Source: Mastigocoleus testarum BC008 (lineage in GTDB: Bacteria > Cyanobacteriota > Cyanobacteriia > Cyanobacteriales > Nostocaceae). Taken from it: 32,621 nucleotides of DNA. The translations under genes were made by a program, and so were the position numbers. The DNA is taken from assembly GCF_001456025.1 (NCBI RefSeq), contig NZ_LMTZ01000013.1, positions 160,776 to 193,396 on the forward strand. The letters run 5' to 3'. This document shows positions 9,033 through 17,983 of this stretch, piece by piece. The notes under the pieces were generated by a model. That model made no database searches. It was not told where the DNA came from and saw only the letters and a program-made list of their open reading frames with translations. How positions within the stretch are numbered: position 1 is the stretch's first letter; the number at the start of each line of letters is the position of its first letter.

Positions 9033-9165
9033 CTAGTAGTCCACCACATTAATTTTGATAGGTAAATTAAGGTTCGTAGTAGCGCTTTAGCGCTTTAATA
9101 TCAAGACTTTACCGGGGCTAAAGCCCAACTACAAACCCCGCAGAATTAATGTGGTGGAGTACTAG
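9033..9165. repeat. MITE-like element with 22-bp terminal inverted repeats
   Basis: The left terminus 9033-9054 (starting CTAGTAGTCCACCACATTAA) and the right terminus 9144-9165 are reverse complements with one mismatch. The 133-bp body carries an inverted copy of the 97-bp repeat family found at 2218-2490, including CGTAGTAGCGCTTTAGCGCT. It encodes nothing. It is probably a non-autonomous mobile element or structured repeat. Confidence 0.65.
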
Positions 9166-9217
9166 TTTTCTCTGAATTCATTGGACTTAGCACACTAAAA
9201 AAGTTCGAAAAAACGCC

Positions 9218-9553
9218 TTAACCCACTGCAAATCCGGTATATTGCCTTACTAAGGGTTCATGAAACGCCAAAACAATATCTGATTTAGGAACTCCTAGAT
9301 TTACTAACTTTGAAGCAATATCAATTTCTGTACCATCGTGGTGGATCCAAACCTTTCCACCTTTTATATCAAGATGTAAAACACATCCATACAGAGGTTG
9401 TCGATTTTTCCATCCTGTATGAACAACCTGATAGCGGTCACGTTCAGTGTCGAAAATCAACTCAGTTTCAGCTTCACCCTCTGATGGACTCAAACTTGCA
9501 TAATCGCTCAATAGTTGTTTGATATAAGTGCGATAGCGTTCTAATTTTTCCAT
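9218..9553 (-). CDS. xisI: XisI-like fdxN-element excision controlling factor
   Basis: This 111-residue protein has the XisI pattern throughout: a start MEKLERYRTYIKQLL, the acidic FDTERDRYQVVHTGW block (residues about 34-48), and VWIHHDGTEIDIASKLVNLGV followed by IVLAFHEP toward the end. In Anabaena, XisH and XisI are required with the recombinase XisF for excision of the fdxN element during heterocyst development, but many cyanobacteria carry several xisH-xisI pairs with no adjacent element. The start overlaps the end of xisH by 13 bases, indicating translational coupling. No xisF is in the window. Confidence 0.9.
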   Translation of the reverse strand: MEKLERYRTYIKQLLSDYASLSPSEGEAETELIFDTERDRYQVVHTGWKNRQPLYGCVLHLDIKGGKVWIHHDGTEIDIASKLVNLGVPKSDIVLAFHEPLVRQYTGFAVG

Positions 9554-9954
9554 TCTAAAATCACCTCGCCAACTGGATCGTAAACGATTAATGTAATTTG
9601 AAAACGTTTAATTATGGTTTGAACAAATGGAAGCTTAAAAAACTTACGATGTACCCCGATTGGAACAGCTAGATATAAAACACGTTCGGATTGTCCTTCT
9701 TCCAAGGCTACTCGATAATTAATAAACTGCCCCACCGCAGTATGAAAATCAGAAATATTTGATGTACCGATAAAACTTTTTATTTCAACAGCGATTTTTT
9801 CCTCTCCCCGTTCTGCTGCAATAATTTTTTCTGCTCCCAAGTCAATTTCCATATCAGCCCCACCTGCTTGAATCCTAAGTGGGTCATTTGTAATTAACCA
9901 ACCCTCCTTTTCTAAACCTTTTCTAACTGCATAGTGAAAAACATCTTTAGCCAT
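9541..9954 (-). CDS. xisH: XisH-like fdxN-element excision controlling factor
   Basis: This 137-residue protein matches XisH: it begins MAKDVFHYAVRKGLEKEGW and has GGADMEIDLGAEKIIAAERG followed by KIAVEIKSF. D38 and E57-x-K59 fit a PD-(D/E)xK nuclease-like core, the fold known for this family. It is the first gene of a two-gene unit with xisI, overlapping by 13 bases. Its direct activity has not been settled. The pair may be an orphan copy repurposed from element excision, possibly with a nuclease and partner relationship; that is inference. Confidence 0.92.
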   Translation of the reverse strand: MAKDVFHYAVRKGLEKEGWLITNDPLRIQAGGADMEIDLGAEKIIAAERGEEKIAVEIKSFIGTSNISDFHTAVGQFINYRVALEEGQSERVLYLAVPIGVHRKFFKLPFVQTIIKRFQITLIVYDPVGEVILEWKN

Positions 9955-10070
9955 TGAGTTGGTTGCATCATAATTCCGACTAATTATGACTATTACTTAG
10001 AAGTATAGCAAGCCTGAAATTTGCCTCGGTACTGAATTGTAAGGTAATTATGTTATTGCCGCAGCCACCC

Positions 10071-11351
10071 CTAATATTCCATCATTTGAATTTGCTTATT
10101 AGCTGTATTTTGTGCTCGTACCATAGCTTGCTCTAAACTCTGCTCTCCCAACATCGCGCTGAGAAACTGATTGTCGAAACTATTGACGATCGCAGCAGGG
10201 TACTTACCCACTTCCCAAGGTGTAGCGTAATTAACTCCAGCGACCAAAGCACTTCTCAATGGATCTTGCTCGTAACCTAACTTCTGTGCGACAGATTTAC
10301 GACTAGGTAGAGCAAAACCTTTGCTCGTCCACTTTTTCATTCCTTCTTTACCGGTGAGATAGGAAATTAACTTCCAAGCTTCAGGTTTATGTTTTGTTTG
10401 CTTATTCATGACATAGGCTACGGTAAATGCCATAGTACCTGCTTTACCATTGATCCTAGGTACTTCAGCAGTAGCAAATTTTAATTGGGGATAAGTTTCT
10501 TGTAAATAAGGAATAGCCCAATTACCTTCGATCGCCATTGCGACTTTACCTTGTCCAAACATTTCACTACCGGAGTTTGTACCCACATCGGTCTTTTGAA
10601 CTGAAGAGCGATCCCGAATATATTGATCTACTACTAACTGTAATCCCTTGAGTCCACTTTGACTTGCAAAAACTGCATTTCCACTTTTATCGACAATTCT
10701 TCCATCAAAAGCTTTAATTTTGTAAGCTTGACGCGCTAGTTCTAAAGTTTCACCAAAACCATAACGCTTGATTTTATTATTTTTATTATCATATGTAGTT
10801 AACTTACGGGAGTAGAGACGTAATTCATCCCAAGTCGCGGGTGGTTTTTCTAATCCTGCTTCAGTAAATGCTTTGAGGTTATAAAACAGCGCCAAAGTAG
10901 AATAATCCTTTGGTAGACCGTAAATCCGATCGTTATACTTAAACGAATTTAATAAAACCGGTTGAAAATCTGATAGATCAAATTCGGGAGTAATATAGCC
11001 ATTTAAAGGTTCCAGGACATTTTGACTCATTAAAAATGGTGCTTCCAATCCATCCAAGTAAAAAACATCGGGAGCAGCATCACCAATTAAGCGAGTTTTA
11101 ATAACATCCATATATTGGTCAGAGATTTCCTCGTACTTGACCTTAATTCCAGGATTCCCAGTTTCAAAACCTTGTAGTACTTGTTTTAATAACTTCTGCT
11201 CCGTTGGAGAAGCTCCCCAACCACTAAGTTTGACGGTAACTTTTTCGGAGTTAGTTTGTGGGGTTGAATTGATGAATATATTTTGACAACCAATGATAGT
11301 TACAGCGATCGCGACCAAGGCGATCGAAAAACTGAATAAACTTTTCTTCAT
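10071..11351 (-). CDS. ABC transporter sugar-binding lipoprotein (family 1)
   Basis: I start this at ATG 11351 rather than the upstream in-frame ATG at 11420, because MKKSLFSFSIALVAIAVTII-GC then forms a clean lipoprotein signal with the lipid-modified C22; the product is 426 residues. The mature part is a typical extracellular solute-binding protein family 1 fold: GWGASPTEQKLL, GNPGIKVKYEEI, APDVFYLD, YGLPKDYSTLALFYN and GKVAMAIEGNWAIPYL. It would be anchored in the inner membrane facing the periplasm and deliver a sugar or related solute to an ABC permease. No permease or ATPase genes are adjacent, so it is an orphan component here. Closest relatives by eye are maltose or glucosylglycerol-type binding proteins; the substrate is unknown. 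Confidence 0.9.
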   Translation of the reverse strand: MKKSLFSFSIALVAIAVTIIGCQNIFINSTPQTNSEKVTVKLSGWGASPTEQKLLKQVLQGFETGNPGIKVKYEEISDQYMDVIKTRLIGDAAPDVFYLDGLEAPFLMSQNVLEPLNGYITPEFDLSDFQPVLLNSFKYNDRIYGLPKDYSTLALFYNLKAFTEAGLEKPPATWDELRLYSRKLTTYDNKNNKIKRYGFGETLELARQAYKIKAFDGRIVDKSGNAVFASQSGLKGLQLVVDQYIRDRSSVQKTDVGTNSGSEMFGQGKVAMAIEGNWAIPYLQETYPQLKFATAEVPRINGKAGTMAFTVAYVMNKQTKHKPEAWKLISYLTGKEGMKKWTSKGFALPSRKSVAQKLGYEQDPLRSALVAGVNYATPWEVGKYPAAIVNSFDNQFLSAMLGEQSLEQAMVRAQNTANKQIQMMEY

Positions 11352-11879
11352 CTCATGCGACCAATAAACGGGCGAAACAGTCAAAGTCTCCCTTTTTAAG
11401 TGGAATTTAGGGAGACCCAAAAATTTTTTGCTTTATAAATAACAGTTTGAGTTAATACATTGGATTAATACATTCAGTAGATGGGATTGAATACCATACC
11501 CAATCGAAGGTTTATTTGTTACCAGTTTTTTCGATTCATTAATTCTACTAATACCGTAATATCCCTTAACTTATCTCAGCTATATGCTTTACAAATAATT
11601 CTGTAATTTTAATTTTTATTTAATATTTTTCACAACAAAATTCATGTATAGAATAAATCTAATTCTCTGAAAGTCTTGTCATGCAATGAATTGAGCAATT
11701 CATATTATTCCCCGATTGGGTTATAAAAAAAATTAAGATATGTTTTGAGAAAATGTACTTACGTTGAGATATGTAAGATAAAATGACAAATAATTGTCAG
11801 GAGAAATCTGATAAAAATCTCACATCTAAAAGAACAAAATTAACAAACCATTAGGAACTTTCGTCCCTGAGGATAGCAA
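11352..11879. other. Divergent intergenic region, nothing identified
   Basis: About 530 AT-rich bases separate the solute-binding gene (minus) from the MFS gene (plus), so it must hold both promoters. I see no convincing operator, repeat or small gene. Confidence 0.5.
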
Positions 11880-13583
11880 ATGCATTCTGTTTTGATTAAA
11901 CCCGCTGTCACAGTATCTCCGGAGATTACTCAGGGTGTAGCATCTCCAGCAGCACTACCCCCGACGTCACAAACGTTGACTCAGAAAGTTCAAGATCAAA
12001 ATAATCCCGTTCAAAATAATTCTGTTCAAAATAATTCTGCTCAAAATAATTCTTTTCCAAAAACCTCCGCTCTCAAATTTCCCAAAAATGCTATTCGTAG
12101 GAGTTTAAAAGCTTCTACGGTAGATGCAATATTCGCCGCAATTTTTACCATAACTACAACCGGTGCGACTACAGGGATTTTACTGAGTAACTTTCTTGTA
12201 GAACTGGAAGCTTCCCCTGTAGAAGTGGGAATGCTGTGCTCTATCCCCATGATGGTAAATCTACTGCAACCACTAGGCGCTTATTTCTCTGAACGCACCA
12301 CAAGTCGTCATAGTTATTGCTTATGGACCCATGGAATAGCCCGGATAATGTGGTTATTTTTAGCGATCGCGATTGGATTAACGACCTTGGGATGGAGTCA
12401 CTTTAGTAACCATCAGTTAGTAGTTTTAACCCTACTAATTATTTTAGTAAGCCATATTGTAACTGCTTTGGGTAGTGCATCTTGGCTGAGTTGGATGGCA
12501 ATACTTGTACCTAGTAAATTGCGAGGTAGGTATTTTGGATTACGTAATTCTTTAGCAAGTTTAACTCAACTACTGAGCGTACCATTAGCTGCTTTGATAG
12601 TCTCTAACTGGTCTGGAGGAAGCATTCAGGGTTACGGTATAGTTTTGCTGCTGGGAATCATCGCTGGAATGATTAGTTTGTCATGTCAGTTCTTCAAGAT
12701 TGACGTTAATCCCCAAGAGCAAAATGCAACCTCTAGCGAGGAATTTGACAGTCTCTCAGGAGCAAATGTAGATTCTGATTCTGATTCTCAATCCTTAGGT
12801 TCCAAATTCTCAGCTTGCGAATCTTTAGCTTCTAAATCTTCAAATACTCAGCCTTCAAATACTCAATCTGTAAATACTGAATGCTTAGCCTCTGAACCTT
12901 CGGTTAAAGCAAACAAAGCTACGAGAAAAAGCATTTTTAAAGACAAAAATTTTTTAATATTCTTGGTTTATTTTGGGTTATGGATGTTCGCATTCAATCT
13001 CAGCACACCATTTTTCAACCTGTACATGCTCGATACCTTAGATTTAGATGTGAGTTGGGTCAGCTTGTACGGAAGTTTTCAGGCCGGGGCTGGAATGTTA
13101 ATGTTGATAGTATGGGGTCGAATCGCAGATAAATTCGGTAATCGTGTAGTGCTATTACTGACAGGAATTTTAATCGCAATTACACCTATTTTTTGGATAT
13201 TAATTGGTAACAGTTCCACTGATATCTGGCTGTGGTTACCGCTATTACATATTTTTATTGGTGGTAGTGTTAACGCCGTTGAATTATGTGGTAACAACTT
13301 ACAAATAGCGATCGCACCAACCAGAAATCAATCAATCTATTTTGCGATCGCAGCTGCTGTAGCGGGTGGAGCGGGTGCATTAGGAACAACGATCGGTGGT
13401 TTTCTCGCAGAAAGTACTTCTTTTATTGGGGGTCTACCTGGGTTATTTGCGATTTCAGTCGGATTTCGACTAGTTGCGCTCATTCCTTTAATGTTCGTGG
13501 AAGAGAAGCAAAATATTCCCTTATCTTTACCGGGAATTTTTCAAGGTTTTAGACAAAGACGTAAATTATTGGCTCGTGGTTAA
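11880..13583 (+). CDS. MFS transporter
   Basis: This 567-residue protein has about twelve hydrophobic helices in two halves. The first half starts near residue 80 with VDAIFAAIFTITTTGATTGI; the second starts near residue 357 after a long cytoplasmic loop rich in Ser and Asn (about 280-350). LRGRYFGLRNS and WGRIADKFGNRVVLLL are MFS-type loop motifs. The substrate is unknown. The N-terminus before the first helix carries four 5-residue repeats (QNNPV, QNNSV, QNNSA, QNNSF; residues 40-59), encoded by a 15-bp tandem repeat at 11997-12056. Both the repeat and the loop look like low-complexity expansions. It contains several HIP1 sites, unlike the region to its left. Confidence 0.88.
   Translation: MHSVLIKPAVTVSPEITQGVASPAALPPTSQTLTQKVQDQNNPVQNNSVQNNSAQNNSFPKTSALKFPKNAIRRSLKASTVDAIFAAIFTITTTGATTGILLSNFLVELEASPVEVGMLCSIPMMVNLLQPLGAYFSERTTSRHSYCLWTHGIARIMWLFLAIAIGLTTLGWSHFSNHQLVVLTLLIILVSHIVTALGSASWLSWMAILVPSKLRGRYFGLRNSLASLTQLLSVPLAALIVSNWSGGSIQGYGIVLLLGIIAGMISLSCQFFKIDVNPQEQNATSSEEFDSLSGANVDSDSDSQSLGSKFSACESLASKSSNTQPSNTQSVNTECLASEPSVKANKATRKSIFKDKNFLIFLVYFGLWMFAFNLSTPFFNLYMLDTLDLDVSWVSLYGSFQAGAGMLMLIVWGRIADKFGNRVVLLLTGILIAITPIFWILIGNSSTDIWLWLPLLHIFIGGSVNAVELCGNNLQIAIAPTRNQSIYFAIAAAVAGGAGALGTTIGGFLAESTSFIGGLPGLFAISVGFRLVALIPLMFVEEKQNIPLSLPGIFQGFRQRRKLLARG
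11997..12056 (+). repeat. In-frame 15-bp tandem repeat, 4 copies
   Basis: Four units of the CAAAATAATTCTGTT type encode QNN(P/S)x in the MFS protein. The unit length keeps the reading frame, so copy number can change without frameshift. Confidence 0.85.
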
Positions 13584-13591
13584 TGGTGTTT

Positions 13592-13799
13592 GGTAATTGG
13601 TAATTGGTAATTGGTAATTGGTAATTGGTAATTGGTAATTGGTAATTCTTAGACTTCCTCATTACTTATTACTTATTACTTCTTACTGTGCGCTGTAGAC
13701 ACTAAAGTGTCTCACTTTGTGTTCAGCTTTGCTGTCTATAACGCGCCCCGCTTACGCTAACATTACTTATTACTCCTTACTCCTTACTTTTCAAAAGTG
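13592..13799. repeat. Heptanucleotide STRR cluster split by hairpin insert
   Basis: Positions 13592-13647 are eight exact tandem copies of GGTAATT. Then come TTACTTA/TTACTTC-type heptads near 13660-13687 and again near 13762-13795. Between them lies a non-heptad segment containing AGACACT-AA-AGTGTCT (13697-13712) and CGCTTACGCTAAC. Heptameric STRR arrays are a known feature of heterocystous cyanobacteria. Confidence 0.85.
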
Positions 13800-13804
13800 A
13801 ATAC

Positions 13805-13850
13805 GTGAGACGTTACACCACAAGAAATATACATAATGTAACGTCTTCAC
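13805..13850. repeat. Inverted repeat between MFS gene and accD
   Basis: GTGAGACGTTAC (13805-13816) faces GTAACGTCTTCAC (13838-13850), with one extra base in the right arm. It lies between two convergent genes and could act as a weak bidirectional terminator. It may be a diverged member of the GAGACGT palindrome family seen at 3642. Confidence 0.5.
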
Positions 13851-13912
13851 CTTATTCAATACCTTCAGCTCTAGGGTAAGCAAATCCAAAAAATCAAAAA
13901 TCCAAAATCAAA

Positions 13913-13987
13913 AATTTAGACAATCGAAATTTAGACAATCGAAATTTAGACAATCGAAATTCAGACAATCGAAAATTTAGACAATAA
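13913..13987. repeat. 15-bp tandem repeat, about 5 copies
   Basis: Units of AATTTAGACAATCGA start at 13913, 13928, 13943 and 13958, then degrade. It lies in the 3' flank of accD. Confidence 0.85.
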
Positions 13988-14046
13988 AAATTTGAGACAT
14001 TGAAGAACTCAGACTGTCAAGAATCTGGATAATTCAAAATTGTCTA

Positions 14047-15006
14047 TTAATCTACCAAAGTTGGACTCAAATTTTTGGTTTTTTCCCACACAACAACTTC
14101 TTCGTTAATGGTGTGAGTCAGAGGTTGATGTAAAGCAATTAACTGCGCCAAACTTTTCTTGAGTAGAGTGCGAGGTATAATCTCGTCAACAAAACCGTGT
14201 GTGAGTAAATCTTCTGCTGTTTGGAAATCTTCCGGTAGTTTTTCCCGTAGAGTTTGTTCGATTACTCGTCTACCTGCAAACCCAATTGTTGCTTTAGGTT
14301 CTGCGATAATAATATCCCCTAACATTGCAAAACTAGCAGTTACCCCACCTGTCGTTGGATTTGTCAACACAGGTATGTATAACAATTTTGCATCCTGATG
14401 ACATTGTAATGCACCAGAAATTTTTGCCATTTGCATCAGCGAGAGCATTCCTTCCTGCATTCTCGCACCACCAGAAGTACAGACAATCACTACAGGATAG
14501 CGACGTTGGGTAGCTTGTTCGATTAAACGAGTAAGCTTTTCACCTACCACAGAACCCATGCTCGCACCAATGAAGCGAAAGTCCATTACCGCTAAAGCAA
14601 CAGGTAACCCATCAATCTTACCCAAACCAGTTTTTACCGCTTCAGTTAAACCAGTTTTTTCCTGCATATCCCGCAAACGATCGGCGTAAGCTTTGCGATC
14701 TCTAAATCCTAAGGGATCGTTGGGACGTAGATTTTCATCCATTGGAGTCCAAGTATTGGGATCGATTAACTGACGGATGCGCTCGTCGCTATCTACCCGG
14801 TTATGGTGTCCACATTCGTTACAAACCATTTGATTGGCTTTTAGGTCTTTGGTGTAACTGAGAACAGCACACTTAGGACATTTATGCCATAGTCCATCAG
14901 CAATTTCCCGTTCTTGGGGTTCAATGCTAATTTGACCAGATTTTCGTCGATTTGCAAACCAATCCAGCAGAGATTTCAAGCCACGTGATTCTTCGTTGTT
15001 CGCCAT
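14047..15006 (-). CDS. accD: Acetyl-CoA carboxylase carboxyltransferase subunit beta
   Basis: This 319-residue protein is a full-length AccD. It pairs with AccA to transfer the carboxyl group from biotin carrier protein to acetyl-CoA, giving malonyl-CoA for fatty acid synthesis in the cytoplasm. A four-cysteine zinc finger is at C43-x2-C46 and C62-x2-C65. The carboxyltransferase core shows [16 protein letters not shown] and SGGARMQEG (177-185), then [16 protein letters not shown] and [11 protein letters not shown]. It stands alone, as is usual in cyanobacteria where acc genes are scattered. The start is supported by alignment with the family. Confidence 0.98.
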   Translation of the reverse strand: MANNEESRGLKSLLDWFANRRKSGQISIEPQEREIADGLWHKCPKCAVLSYTKDLKANQMVCNECGHHNRVDSDERIRQLIDPNTWTPMDENLRPNDPLGFRDRKAYADRLRDMQEKTGLTEAVKTGLGKIDGLPVALAVMDFRFIGASMGSVVGEKLTRLIEQATQRRYPVVIVCTSGGARMQEGMLSLMQMAKISGALQCHQDAKLLYIPVLTNPTTGGVTASFAMLGDIIIAEPKATIGFAGRRVIEQTLREKLPEDFQTAEDLLTHGFVDEIIPRTLLKKSLAQLIALHQPLTHTINEEVVVWEKTKNLSPTLVD

Positions 15007-15589
15007 TTTTATCTTATAAAACTAGATAGTATGTCGAAAACCAACCAAGCTACAACTACAGGAGGTGAAGCTTTTTAGAGGTCGGTATTGATCTTTAGTA
15101 TCTTTAGTAAGCACTCATTAGTCGGTGAACTAATAAACTAACGCCGATAACTAACGATCAATTGCTTAAATTTTTTATCCAAGCAATTCAGACCATATGC
15201 AGGCATATTTGGTTGCCAGCTTAACGAAAATACAGAACCCAACACAAGTCAGATCTTCGCATTTAAGAAATTTTATCGGTCAGATTTGACTTCATTTTTA
15301 CATTTAATGTATTCTTACAACTTTGATGTTTGATTGTTTAAATTCATATAACTTAATTTCTAAATAAGTAACTTAACTAGGAACTCTGTTGGCATAGACT
15401 CGCCACTCGATAAATCTTTTTTGCCAAGGGGACTTTGTCATGAAGAGTTATACAAGTCACATTTTAATGTTATCAAATTATTAAGACTATATAAAGTAAT
15501 TAAATCTACAGTATGGGGATTGGGGATTGGGGATTGGGAAATGAAGAATTAGGAATTACAAGTTATATATAAATTGCAAACTACAAATT
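15007..15589. other. Divergent intergenic region with short STRR
   Basis: This AT-rich region separates accD (minus) from the dehydrogenase gene (plus). The only structure I see is three tandem copies of GGGGATT at 15515-15535, another STRR heptad. Promoters for both genes should be here but no motif stands out. Confidence 0.5.
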
Positions 15590-15701
15590 ACAAGCTATAA
15601 GTCACAAGCTATAAGTCACAGACTATAAATCACAAACTATAAATCACAGACTATAAATTACAAGTTATAAGTCACAAGCTATAAGTCACAGACTATAAAT
15701 T
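15590..15701 (+). repeat. 14-bp tandem repeat array, 8 copies, abutting a start codon
   Basis: Eight units of the form ACAAGCTATAAGTC / ACAGACTATAAATC run from 15590 to 15701 with an exact 14-bp period, that is, double heptads. A degenerate ninth unit continues into the dehydrogenase start (ACAAATGACAAACT), so the first codons are repeat-derived. No ribosome-binding site is visible within the array. Confidence 0.85.
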
Positions 15702-15705
15702 ACAA

Positions 15706-17193
15706 ATGACAAACTATAATTCAATCCCTACTCTTTCTAATTACATTAATGGTCAATGGGTAACATCAAAGGCTAAAGACTTTCTTGAAGTTAAAAATCC
15801 TGCAACAGCCGAAATCCTCGCCAATGTCCCATTATCACCAGCTTCTGAAGTTGAGCTAGCTACTGAAGCTGCAGCCGAAGCTTTTATTACCTGGCGACGT
15901 ACTCCACCCACCCAAAGAATCCAATATTTGTTCAAACTAAAAAATCTCCTAGAGGAACATTTGGAGGACATCGCTCGCACAATTACCTTGGAATGCGGTA
16001 AAACCTTGACGGAATCTAAAGGTGAAATACGCCGTGCAATTGAAAATGTTGAAGTTGCTTGCGGTATCCCAATGATGATGCAGGGAAGTAACTTGGAAGA
16101 TATTGCTAAAGGTATTGATGAAATTATGATTCGTCAACCTTTAGGAGTCTGTGCTGCGATCGCGCCATTTAATTTTCCAGCCATGATACCCTTTTGGTTT
16201 ATGCCCTATGCGATCGCTTGTGGTAACACCTACATCGTCAAACCATCGGAAAAAGTACCCCTAACAATGCAAAAAATCTTTGAGTTGTTAGAAAAAACAG
16301 GTTTACCAAATGGGGTTGTTAACCTAGTTAATGGGACAAAAGAAACCGTAGATGCAATTCTCGAACACCCAACAATTAAAGCAATTAGTTTTGTTGGTTC
16401 CACTGCAGTAGCTAAGTATATATATAGTTGGGGAGCAGCAAATGGTAAACGGGTACAGTGTCAAGGTGGTGCCAAAAATCCAATTATTGTTTTGCCTGAT
16501 GCAGATATGGAAATGACTACCCGGATCGCAGCAGATAGTGCTTTTGGCTGTGCGGGACAACGTTGTTTAGCCGCATCTCTCGCCATAACTGTAGGTGATG
16601 CAGGTAAAACATTTACAACAGCGATGGCTGAAGCTGCTAAAAACCGGGTTGTAGGTAATGGTTTAGAAAATCATGTACAAATGGGACCAGTAATTAATTC
16701 TCAAAGTCAGATGCGAATTGAGAATTTGATTGAGAAGGGTGCTGTAGAAGGCGGAAATTTATTAGTAGATGGACGAAACCCCAAAATTTTTGGATGTGAA
16801 AAAGGTAGTTTTATCCGTCCCACTATTTTACAAGATGTAAACCCATCCGGAGAGATTGCCCATACGGAAATTTTTGGTCCGGTTTTAAGCACAATCCACG
16901 TCAATAATATTGACGTGGCGATCTCGTTGGTAAATAGCGGTAATTACGGTAACATGGCTTGTTTATTTACCAGTAGTGGTGCTGCTGCGCGGAAATTTCG
17001 TTATGAAGCTGAAGCAGGAAACATTGGAATTAATATTGGTGTTGCAGCACCCATGGCGTTTTTCCCCTTCAGTGGTTGGAAAAATAGCTTTTTTGGTGAC
17101 CTACACGGACAAGGTAAACACGCGGTTGAGTTTTTTACCCAGACAAAAGTTGTTGTAGAACGTTGGCGCGATGAATGGGAAAGAAAGTTTTAA
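15706..17193 (+). CDS. mmsA: CoA-acylating (methylmalonate-)semialdehyde dehydrogenase
   Basis: This 495-residue protein is a full-length member of the aldehyde dehydrogenase superfamily, methylmalonate-semialdehyde dehydrogenase type. It oxidises the semialdehyde with NAD and CoA, giving propionyl- or acetyl-CoA in valine and inositol breakdown. PFNFP is at 154-158, FVGST at 229-233, and the catalytic cysteine is C287 in GQRCLA. The usual general-base glutamate motif is replaced by [15 protein letters not shown], the pattern of the CoA-dependent branch. EIFGPVLS follows near residue 395. No other valine or inositol degradation genes adjoin it, so the physiological substrate is uncertain. The ATG at 15706 sits in the tail of a tandem repeat without a visible ribosome-binding site; the family-like N-terminus YINGQWV starts at residue 13, so the start is plausible. 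Confidence 0.88.
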   Translation: MTNYNSIPTLSNYINGQWVTSKAKDFLEVKNPATAEILANVPLSPASEVELATEAAAEAFITWRRTPPTQRIQYLFKLKNLLEEHLEDIARTITLECGKTLTESKGEIRRAIENVEVACGIPMMMQGSNLEDIAKGIDEIMIRQPLGVCAAIAPFNFPAMIPFWFMPYAIACGNTYIVKPSEKVPLTMQKIFELLEKTGLPNGVVNLVNGTKETVDAILEHPTIKAISFVGSTAVAKYIYSWGAANGKRVQCQGGAKNPIIVLPDADMEMTTRIAADSAFGCAGQRCLAASLAITVGDAGKTFTTAMAEAAKNRVVGNGLENHVQMGPVINSQSQMRIENLIEKGAVEGGNLLVDGRNPKIFGCEKGSFIRPTILQDVNPSGEIAHTEIFGPVLSTIHVNNIDVAISLVNSGNYGNMACLFTSSGAAARKFRYEAEAGNIGINIGVAAPMAFFPFSGWKNSFFGDLHGQGKHAVEFFTQTKVVVERWRDEWERKF

Positions 17194-17242
17194 ATCCTCA
17201 ACGCGATCGCAATATTGAGATTTTCTCTAGCCTGACATCTTT

Positions 17243-17296
17243 GTAGAGACGTAGCACGATCTTTGTACATAAAGACGTAGCATGCTACGTCTCTAC
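17243..17296. repeat. Palindromic dispersed repeat, sister of 3642-3671
   Basis: GTAGAGACGTAGCA at 17243-17256 is the exact reverse complement of 17283-17296, and an inner 20-bp palindrome spans 17273-17292. It lies between two convergent genes. Compared with the copy at 3642, both arms carry a complementary substitution (GTTGCA-TGCAAC there, GTAGCA-TGCTAC here). Confidence 0.8.
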
Positions 17297-17313
17297 ACTA
17301 GGAAGCGAATAAA

Positions 17314-17586
17314 CTAATTGCACCAGTAAGCAGAACCATCGCGTTCTCTGTTAATGAATCCTTTTTCAAATAATTCTCGCCGTAACATAGCATGATCGCC
17401 AAAAATGTGATGCTGCTGAAGAATTGTATTAACTTCTTTTTCTGTGTAATTTACTCCAGTTTCAAACTTGCTAGCTAAATACTCCAAAGCTAATAATTGA
17501 AATTTACCCTTATTTCGTTTAGAAGGCCATTCTTTTAAACGTCCTTCTTCATCCAGATAATTTTTGAGTTCAATTTTGTAATCCAT
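17314..17586 (-). CDS. DUF2087 domain protein
   Basis: This 90-residue protein is almost entirely a DUF2087 domain: LKEWPSKRNKGKFQLLALEYLASKF near residues 17-41, YTEKEVNTIL, the H-x-FGDHAMLRRELFEKGFINRERDGSAYW block to the end. DUF2087 is found alone or fused to DNA-binding regulators such as ArsR-type proteins; its arrangement suggests a winged-helix-like module, but here no separate DNA-binding domain is present. Function is unknown. The palindromic repeat at 17243-17296 follows its stop. Confidence 0.9.
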   Translation of the reverse strand: MDYKIELKNYLDEEGRLKEWPSKRNKGKFQLLALEYLASKFETGVNYTEKEVNTILQQHHIFGDHAMLRRELFEKGFINRERDGSAYWCN

Positions 17587-17983
17587 AACTTTGCCATATT
17601 ACCAAGCATCAAAACTCAGAGCGTGTTTGCGCGCAAGAGAATATCTTTGTTTAGGTCACCTTTATTTCCGCCCCGTAACGCATTGCCATCAAGATTTATT
17701 TTATAAATATTTTCTAAATATTTTCTAAACATCAAAATAATATGATGGGCACCTAGATTTTGTAAATTCGTCAAGTTTCAAGTATGTTCTAGTTTTAAGT
17801 GTGTTCTAAAATAGGGTTTTGCTAAAAAGATAATTAAATACTAGGTTTTATTTATACATTAAATTGCGAAAAACTGAGTAGAAAGTATTCTAGATTCTTG
17901 TTTTAGTAAGCTTTTTAATGATTTATTGACATTAAATACTTAGATAATTTTTTACAATCAAACAGATATTTGAGGAGAAGAAT
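17587..17983. other. Intergenic region, nothing identified
   Basis: This AT-rich stretch separates two divergent genes. It holds short direct repeats of the AAGTxTGTTCTA type near 17780-17810 but no motif I can name. A clear ribosome-binding site (AGGAG, 17973-17977) precedes the next gene. Confidence 0.5.

Larger units (their letters stand above)
7593..9217. other. Gene-poor gap with decayed gene and MITE-like element
   Basis: This AT-rich stretch of 1.6 kb holds the remnant of a third twin-arginine gene (8402-8455), a 6-bp-stem hairpin at 8146-8163 (CTCACG / CGTGAG), a 10-bp inverted repeat GTAGCAGTAT at 8360-8369 and 8412-8421, and the element at 9033-9165. A 60-codon ORF at 8481-8663 has no visible support. 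Confidence 0.6.

Noticed and set aside
9218..9954. An intact fdxN-type excision element in this window
   Set aside because: No xisF recombinase and no matching boundary repeats were found.
15590..15701. Possible CRISPR array
   Set aside because: Units are contiguous 14-bp repeats with no spacers, and no cas genes are present.
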